From: Zancudomyces culisetae
Taxonomy: Eukaryota > Kickxellomycota > Harpellomycetes > Harpellales > Legeriomycetaceae
Direction: 5' to 3'
NCBI GenBank assembly: GCA_001969505.1
Contig: LSSK01000726.1
Location: 1-21,244, forward strand
Length of the DNA stretch: 21,244 nucleotides
The position numbers and the translations under genes are program-made. The notes under the pieces are model-generated. The model saw only the letters and a program-made list of their open reading frames with translations. It did not search any database and had not been told where the DNA came from. Of the stretch, positions 17,446 through 21,244 are shown in pieces. The first letter of the stretch is position 1, and every line of letters starts with the position of its first letter.

Positions 17446-18492
17446 ATGCGAGTCAGTGTGCTGTTGGTTTTGATTGCAAATGTGCTGTACACAAAACTTG
17501 CGTGCGCAAAAGGACCTCTTGATACTGAACCACAAGCCTATGTTCCTGAGAGAATCAAACAGAGTTTATTGGTCCAGAATGTAAAGCCGCTAAACTCCAG
17601 TCCAAGTCATCAGAGAAAAGCTGGAATTTACATACCTGGAGCTAAAGCGATACCATACTCGCCAAAACTGCATCAAGCAATACGATTACTAGATGTAGTT
17701 CGTAAAAACAAACAAAAAATCAAAAATTACCTTGAAAATGCTAAGCATCAACAACAAAAGCATGGTGTTAATACTAAGGGAATAGTGGGTATGTCGGGTG
17801 ACTCACCTCGTTACTTGAGAGAAAAAATGCAAACGGGGCTGATAAAGAGAGGTAAACCCAAACCAGCTCCAAACCCCAAACCCGCCTCAAAACTCAAGCC
17901 TGCCTCAAAACCCAAGCCTAATTCAAGATACAGACCAGTCTCAGGACCCACACCAGTCCCAAAGCACACCTCTACTTCTTCTAATTCTGCCAAATTTAGC
18001 CCTAAAGAGCTTCATATCATTGACCAAATGAAGGAAATACAAAAAAAGCTAATGGAGAAAGGTAAACATTCCCTAAAAATCAAAGAAGCGCCATCAGCTA
18101 AGGCTCCGGATGGAAAACGCGCATCAAAGCTAAATAAAAGCGTATATGAAAAAAAAATTCCTGTGGTACCAGCGGTTGTGCCAATGAGAGATACTCATTA
18201 CGTGAATGACTACTCGTCTGATAGCGACTATAAAAAGTTTGAGGATGATTTTTACCCTAAAGGCGATACACAGAATGGATTCAAAGGTGATTATTATCCC
18301 AAAGATATTCAATCCGCCAAGGATTATAGTTACGAATCACAGCCTGATGTTGCTTATTATGGTAAACAGGCTGGTTCAAACGACATATCATTAAGCAGCG
18401 GTGCGGATCGCGATGCAACAGGAAGTCCTGCTGAATCAGGTTTCTCACACTCTGATGCTAATGACATGGATACTTTGTGGCGTTACAAGTAG
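17446..18492 (+). CDS. Secreted Pro/Lys-rich repeat protein, cysteine-free when mature, 348 aa
   Basis: I do not recognise a family. Residues 1-21 are a clear signal peptide (MRVSVLLVLI... ending LACA). The mature chain has no cysteine, no membrane span and no GPI-type tail, so it is probably secreted or wall-associated by charge. Residues 78-105 and 186-212 are Lys-rich and helical. Residues 137-160 are a degenerate Lys-Pro repeat with a PKPAS-like unit (KPKPAPNPKPAS then KLKPAS then KPKPNS), grading into a Pro/Ser/Thr stretch to 180. The last third (248-348) is Asp/Ser/Tyr-rich with a repeated (D/G)D(F/Y)YPK(G/D) unit at 267-286, ending DTLWRYK. The protein is therefore strongly basic first and acidic last. 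Dibasic Lys-Arg sites at 134-135 and 224-225 could be Kex2 processing points. A TATA box lies about 94 bp upstream. The gene converges on the permease gene with 226 bp between stops. Function unknown. Confidence 0.8.
   Translation: MRVSVLLVLIANVLYTKLACAKGPLDTEPQAYVPERIKQSLLVQNVKPLNSSPSHQRKAGIYIPGAKAIPYSPKLHQAIRLLDVVRKNKQKIKNYLENAKHQQQKHGVNTKGIVGMSGDSPRYLREKMQTGLIKRGKPKPAPNPKPASKLKPASKPKPNSRYRPVSGPTPVPKHTSTSSNSAKFSPKELHIIDQMKEIQKKLMEKGKHSLKIKEAPSAKAPDGKRASKLNKSVYEKKIPVVPAVVPMRDTHYVNDYSSDSDYKKFEDDFYPKGDTQNGFKGDYYPKDIQSAKDYSYESQPDVAYYGKQAGSNDISLSSGADRDATGSPAESGFSHSDANDMDTLWRYK
17856..17930 (+). repeat. Degenerate Lys-Pro-Ala-Ser coding repeat
   Basis: About four imperfect units of 15-18 bp (variants of AAACCCAAGCCTGCCTCA) encode the Lys-Pro stretch of the secreted protein. 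The units share the third-position pattern, which suggests growth by slippage. Confidence 0.6.
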
Positions 18493-18718
18493 TCTTTTTT
18501 CTTCCAGATTTCGTTTAGTACTATTCTTTATATTTGATTTATTCACCAAACGCTAAGTATAGCGAAAAACATCTTTATGTCAAAAATATATATATTGTGA
18601 CGAGAAAAGTATCAAGCGCGAAAAGTAGACTACGCGGTTTAAATACACTACACGAATAAAACCGTCTAACACTGGCGGAATGATAGAATAATTGATAAAG
18701 ATACATACAATGAGAAAA

Positions 18719-20155
18719 TTAAAGCGTATATCTCCAGCCTGGATTAGCTTTATTGATGTATGCTGTAGCAGTCTGCGATTTGTCAGAGGATGGAAGTTCC
18801 CGTTGTAGCCTGTCGCATCTTCTGTTTGCTAAATAAAAGTAGAGGTACAGGCAAATCGTCATTACTCCACCTACAACGAACATGCCAGCCACTATTCCAT
18901 GGCCCATTTTATATAGAGGAGCATCTGAGTCCCTGTATATTTGAGAACCAACAAATGAAGCTAGCCCTCCAAGCATGATTGTCATTGCGCTTCCAACGCT
19001 CTTTTTATCCTCTTCATAGGTGTTGTTGGTCATCCAGTAAGAAACAAGGGGCATAGTAGGCGATAGAGCAAAGTTGGCTAGTGCCAACAGCGCAAGCTTC
19101 AAGCCAGGAGCTCCTGCAAAAACCAAACCAATATACAACGCAGCAGTTGTAAAATAATGTAAAATCAATATGTACCCAATTCTGACTTTCTTTGCGTAGT
19201 TTGGGATTATTGCTGGCAAGAGCTGGCCCAAAAATCCACAAGCAGAAGGAATAGATGCAAATACTTGTGCCTGTGCGTTTGTATATCCCATCTCCTTAAT
19301 CACTTTGGGTCCAAAGATAGCTTGAGTAAATCCACCAATTACACCAATCGCAAATATAATCCCCAATACCCACAATCTTGCATCAAGCAAGGCCGAGAGA
19401 TTTTTAACAGTTATATTCTTCTTTTGACTCATTTCCTTTTGATCTTCATTAAACAACTTTTTTGCAGCAGAGAGCTCGCCGTCTAAGATACGTTTAGAGG
19501 TTTCAGGATAGTTCTCAACAATAAAGTACGATATGAACCCAATAAAGATCGTCAGTGCACCTTCAACTACAAATATGTATTGATAGGGCCGCAAACTTCC
19601 TCCGATTTTTGTCAGCCCTAGCGCAATAGGACCAGCAAATATCCCAGAAAACATCCCAGCAGAGAAAAATATCGATATTCTCTTTAATCTCTGAGCATTT
19701 GGGTACCAAAAGGTAGTATAAAAAATAAAACCTGGCGCGAATCCAGACTCAAAAGCACCAAGAAGCAGGCGAACTATCATGGCAGTCGTAAAGTTTGTTA
19801 CAAATCCCATAAGTATACACGAAGCACCCCAGAATATTGTTATTAGTGGAAGCCATAGCCTAGTTCCTATTTTTTGTAAGAGGAGGGTCGATGGAATCTC
19901 GCAAGCCACATACGTTATAAATAGAACTGATGCAACCCAATTGAATTCACCTGATTTCAAGTTTAAAGCTACACTGAATCCCTCGATGTTAGCATTTCCC
20001 AGGTTGTTTCTATCCATCACAGCCAGCCAATACAAAACACAATACAGAGGCATGATCATGAGATCTACTTTTCTCAAATACCTCTTGAAGTTTTTTTTTT
20101 CCTCGGCCGTTAGGAGCTCGCCGTTTCTGGCTGGGTTTTCTAAAATCTCGTCCAT
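18719..20155 (-). CDS. Dal5-family (anion:cation symporter) MFS permease, 478 aa
   Basis: A major facilitator of typical length for the fungal Dal5/allantoate-permease group, which imports organic anions such as allantoate, nicotinate or related vitamins and dipeptides, usually with protons, at the plasma membrane. Seen: a cytosolic N-terminus of about 30 residues; first span 32-47 followed by the hallmark DRNNLGNANIEG (48-59); FNWVASVLFITYVACEIPS (71-89); the RLLLGAFESGFAPG motif (129-142); a central loop of about 210-258 with Lys/Glu; the second six-span half to about 442; and a C-terminal tail ending NPGWRYTL, close to the aromatic-Arg-Tyr end usual in this family. Twelve spans in all. The substrate cannot be told from sequence. 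No frameshift or missing motif was seen. CTG in YWLAVMDR fits Leu. The gene converges with the secreted-protein gene. AGGGG, a stress-element core, lies about 65 bp upstream of the start, but one copy is weak evidence of regulation. Confidence 0.93.
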   Translation of the reverse strand: MDEILENPARNGELLTAEEKKNFKRYLRKVDLMIMPLYCVLYWLAVMDRNNLGNANIEGFSVALNLKSGEFNWVASVLFITYVACEIPSTLLLQKIGTRLWLPLITIFWGASCILMGFVTNFTTAMIVRLLLGAFESGFAPGFIFYTTFWYPNAQRLKRISIFFSAGMFSGIFAGPIALGLTKIGGSLRPYQYIFVVEGALTIFIGFISYFIVENYPETSKRILDGELSAAKKLFNEDQKEMSQKKNITVKNLSALLDARLWVLGIIFAIGVIGGFTQAIFGPKVIKEMGYTNAQAQVFASIPSACGFLGQLLPAIIPNYAKKVRIGYILILHYFTTAALYIGLVFAGAPGLKLALLALANFALSPTMPLVSYWMTNNTYEEDKKSVGSAMTIMLGGLASFVGSQIYRDSDAPLYKMGHGIVAGMFVVGGVMTICLYLYFYLANRRCDRLQRELPSSDKSQTATAYINKANPGWRYTL

Positions 20156-21151
20156 TTTATTTTTTCTTGTCGTTCTAGGCGATGTTCCTTGTAGAGCGCT
20201 TTATTTTAATGTTTTTTCCCCTGCCTGTTAAAACTGAAGATGGTTGTGCTGGCCTTGTAGTCAAGGATGAGGAATACACAAAAACAATGTCACTGATATT
20301 ACTTTAAAGGTCAATGTTAGCTAATTAACAGTTTGTACCTATTACTACAATGGGTTGGACAAAGGTGCTTTTTTTGGTGACGGTATTGGAGTTGGTTTTG
20401 TGCAGCTTTTATATGTTTTTTTAGGTACTCAATTATGTCGCTATTTTTTTCAGCTTAGTTGATTTGGCGATTCAAGTTAATCACAACAAATTACAAAGTA
20501 AACTGATAGCATCCGTAGCAAATTTATCGCAATATCCGATCAAATCATAAAATATTTTTTTTGAAACCTCACACTCAATTACATATGAAAGGTGTTGTCC
20601 AATGGTATTTCGAGATGGCGAATCAACTAAAAGTAGAACGAGTATCGGATGAAGTCTATTTAGAAGCCCAAAAACTACAAAAAAGTGTTAGTGTTTTGAT
20701 CTCCACAGAAACCCCCAAACTCACATTTGTGATTTAGAGACACATATGTGCTTGTTTCACGGATTTCATTTACTCTAGCTAGTTTACAAGTATTTATCAC
20801 TAACCATGCTACCTTTTGTTAAACTCAGGATCTATGCACTAATAAACAACAAAGAAAATCATTTGGGTTTAGATAGCTATCACATTCTTTTGATTGACGA
20901 ACGTTTTGATAGATTATAGTGTGCGAGTTTATAGAGCTGGTATATGCTATTATCGAATTATCGTATGTTAGAGTGCATTCTCTTTGAAACATGAAAAAAT
21001 AAAGCTGTTATCTCGTATAAAAGTTGACTGACCGAATACATGTTAACTTCCAAACAGCTGGTAAACCAAATAAGTGCTTTACTCACAACTAACACATGTG
21101 AACATAGCAAGACATTTGAGCAAATAATTCACTAATAGAGGAGGTATAGGA
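20156..21151. other. Divergent spacer upstream of the permease gene
   Basis: Upstream region of the permease (minus) and of the gene entering at 21152 (plus). It contains a 50-codon ORF at 20585-20737 and a following 46-codon open stretch ending at 20919, both protein-like (see the entry at 20585). Several TTATC/GATAA motifs occur but at a density that AT-rich DNA would give by chance. No RNA gene seen. Confidence 0.5.
20585..20737 (+). CDS. Possible small ORF, 50 aa, perhaps part of a spliced gene
   Basis: An ATG-initiated frame with protein-like composition: it begins MKGVVQWYFEMANQLKVERV and continues with a charged helical part (DEVYLEAQKLQKSVSVLI). A second open stretch follows in another frame, ending at 20919. 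It includes RIYALINNKENHLGLDSY and ILLIDERFDRL, and it sits behind a possible branch site (CACTAAC, about 20799) and a pyrimidine-containing acceptor ACTCAG ending at 20828. A spliced gene joining the two is attractive, but I find no consensus donor in the first part; the only donor in the right phase is the weak GTATTT near 20603. No family recognised. Chance or relic are alternatives. Confidence 0.28.
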   Translation: MKGVVQWYFEMANQLKVERVSDEVYLEAQKLQKSVSVLISTETPKLTFVI

Positions 21152-21244
21152 ATGGAGGGATTCGGCATTTGCGGCCGCAAACATAGATTTAGATTCGATT
21201 TTCCACTTAGCGAGCCTCCATGTTTTCCGCCGAGTCGTGATGTA
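21152..21244 (+). CDS. 5' end of a gene cut by the window edge, first 31 codons
   Basis: ATG at 21152 opens a frame that continues to the last base. It begins MEGFGICGRKHRFRFDFPL and goes on with Pro-rich residues (EPPCFPPSRDV). G+C content rises sharply here compared with the preceding 1 kb, as in coding DNA. The reading is too short to identify. It contains a 14-bp GC-rich palindrome at 21168-21181. Confidence 0.4.
   Translation, partial: MEGFGICGRKHRFRFDFPLSEPPCFPPSRDV
21168..21181. repeat. 14-bp GC-rich perfect palindrome (contains a NotI site)
   Basis: TTTGCGGCCGCAAA reads the same on both strands and stands out in an AT-rich region. It lies within the possible coding start at 21152, where it would encode Cys-Gly-Arg-Lys. 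It could be a binding site for a zinc-cluster regulator (inverted CGG), simple coding sequence, or in principle a cloning linker. Confidence 0.6.

Noticed and set aside
20156-21151. GATA-factor sites as evidence of nitrogen control of the permease
   Set aside because: TTATC/GATAA motifs occur at a density expected in AT-rich DNA and are not clustered near the start codon.

Overview
The window looks like nuclear DNA from an AT-rich ascomycete, most likely a budding yeast or yeast-like fungus. The evidence is a KDM5/Lid2-type chromatin protein, a Dal5-family (anion:cation symporter) permease, short GTAAGT..TAG introns of about 70-145 nt, and TATA boxes about 80-95 bp upstream of start codons. 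CTG codons fall in hydrophobic cores of signal peptides and membrane segments, so the standard code (CTG = Leu) is more likely than a CUG-Ser code. The species cannot be fixed from the sequence. Introns are commoner than in Saccharomyces, which hints at an early-diverging lineage.

Layout from left to right. A large uninterrupted minus-strand gene (116-5404) encodes a KDM5-like JmjC histone demethylase. After 1.5 kb of AT-rich spacer comes a minus-strand Ser/Thr/Ala/Gly-rich protein with a hydrophobic C-terminal tail (6933-7472). A 2.2 kb gap follows. Then come two plus-strand three-exon paralogues, 9709-10748 and 12745-13730. They encode signal-peptide-bearing multi-spanning membrane proteins of the TM7SF3/TMEM198-like (DUF4203) type. 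Convergent with the second is a minus-strand five-exon gene (15596-14403) of unknown function, assembled here from short exons. A gap of about 1.85 kb containing an interrupted reading frame leads to a plus-strand secreted Pro/Lys-rich protein (17446-18492). That gene is convergent with a minus-strand Dal5-type permease (20155-18719). The last 1.1 kb holds one or two possible very small ORFs, and the start of a plus-strand gene appears to be cut by the window edge (21152 onward).

No RNA gene, CRISPR array or intact mobile element was recognised. There is no operon and no evident pathway linking the genes. The common thread is that four or five of the products are probably membrane or cell-surface proteins, which suits a fast-evolving accessory stretch beside a conserved chromatin gene.

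The most interesting points are the tandem DUF4203-like pair with identical intron phases, the five-exon gene, the KDM5 homologue with an intact catalytic core but no first PHD finger and a decayed C5HC2 finger, and interrupted frames in the spacers that may be gene relics. All splice models are from reading the sequence by eye and are unconfirmed.
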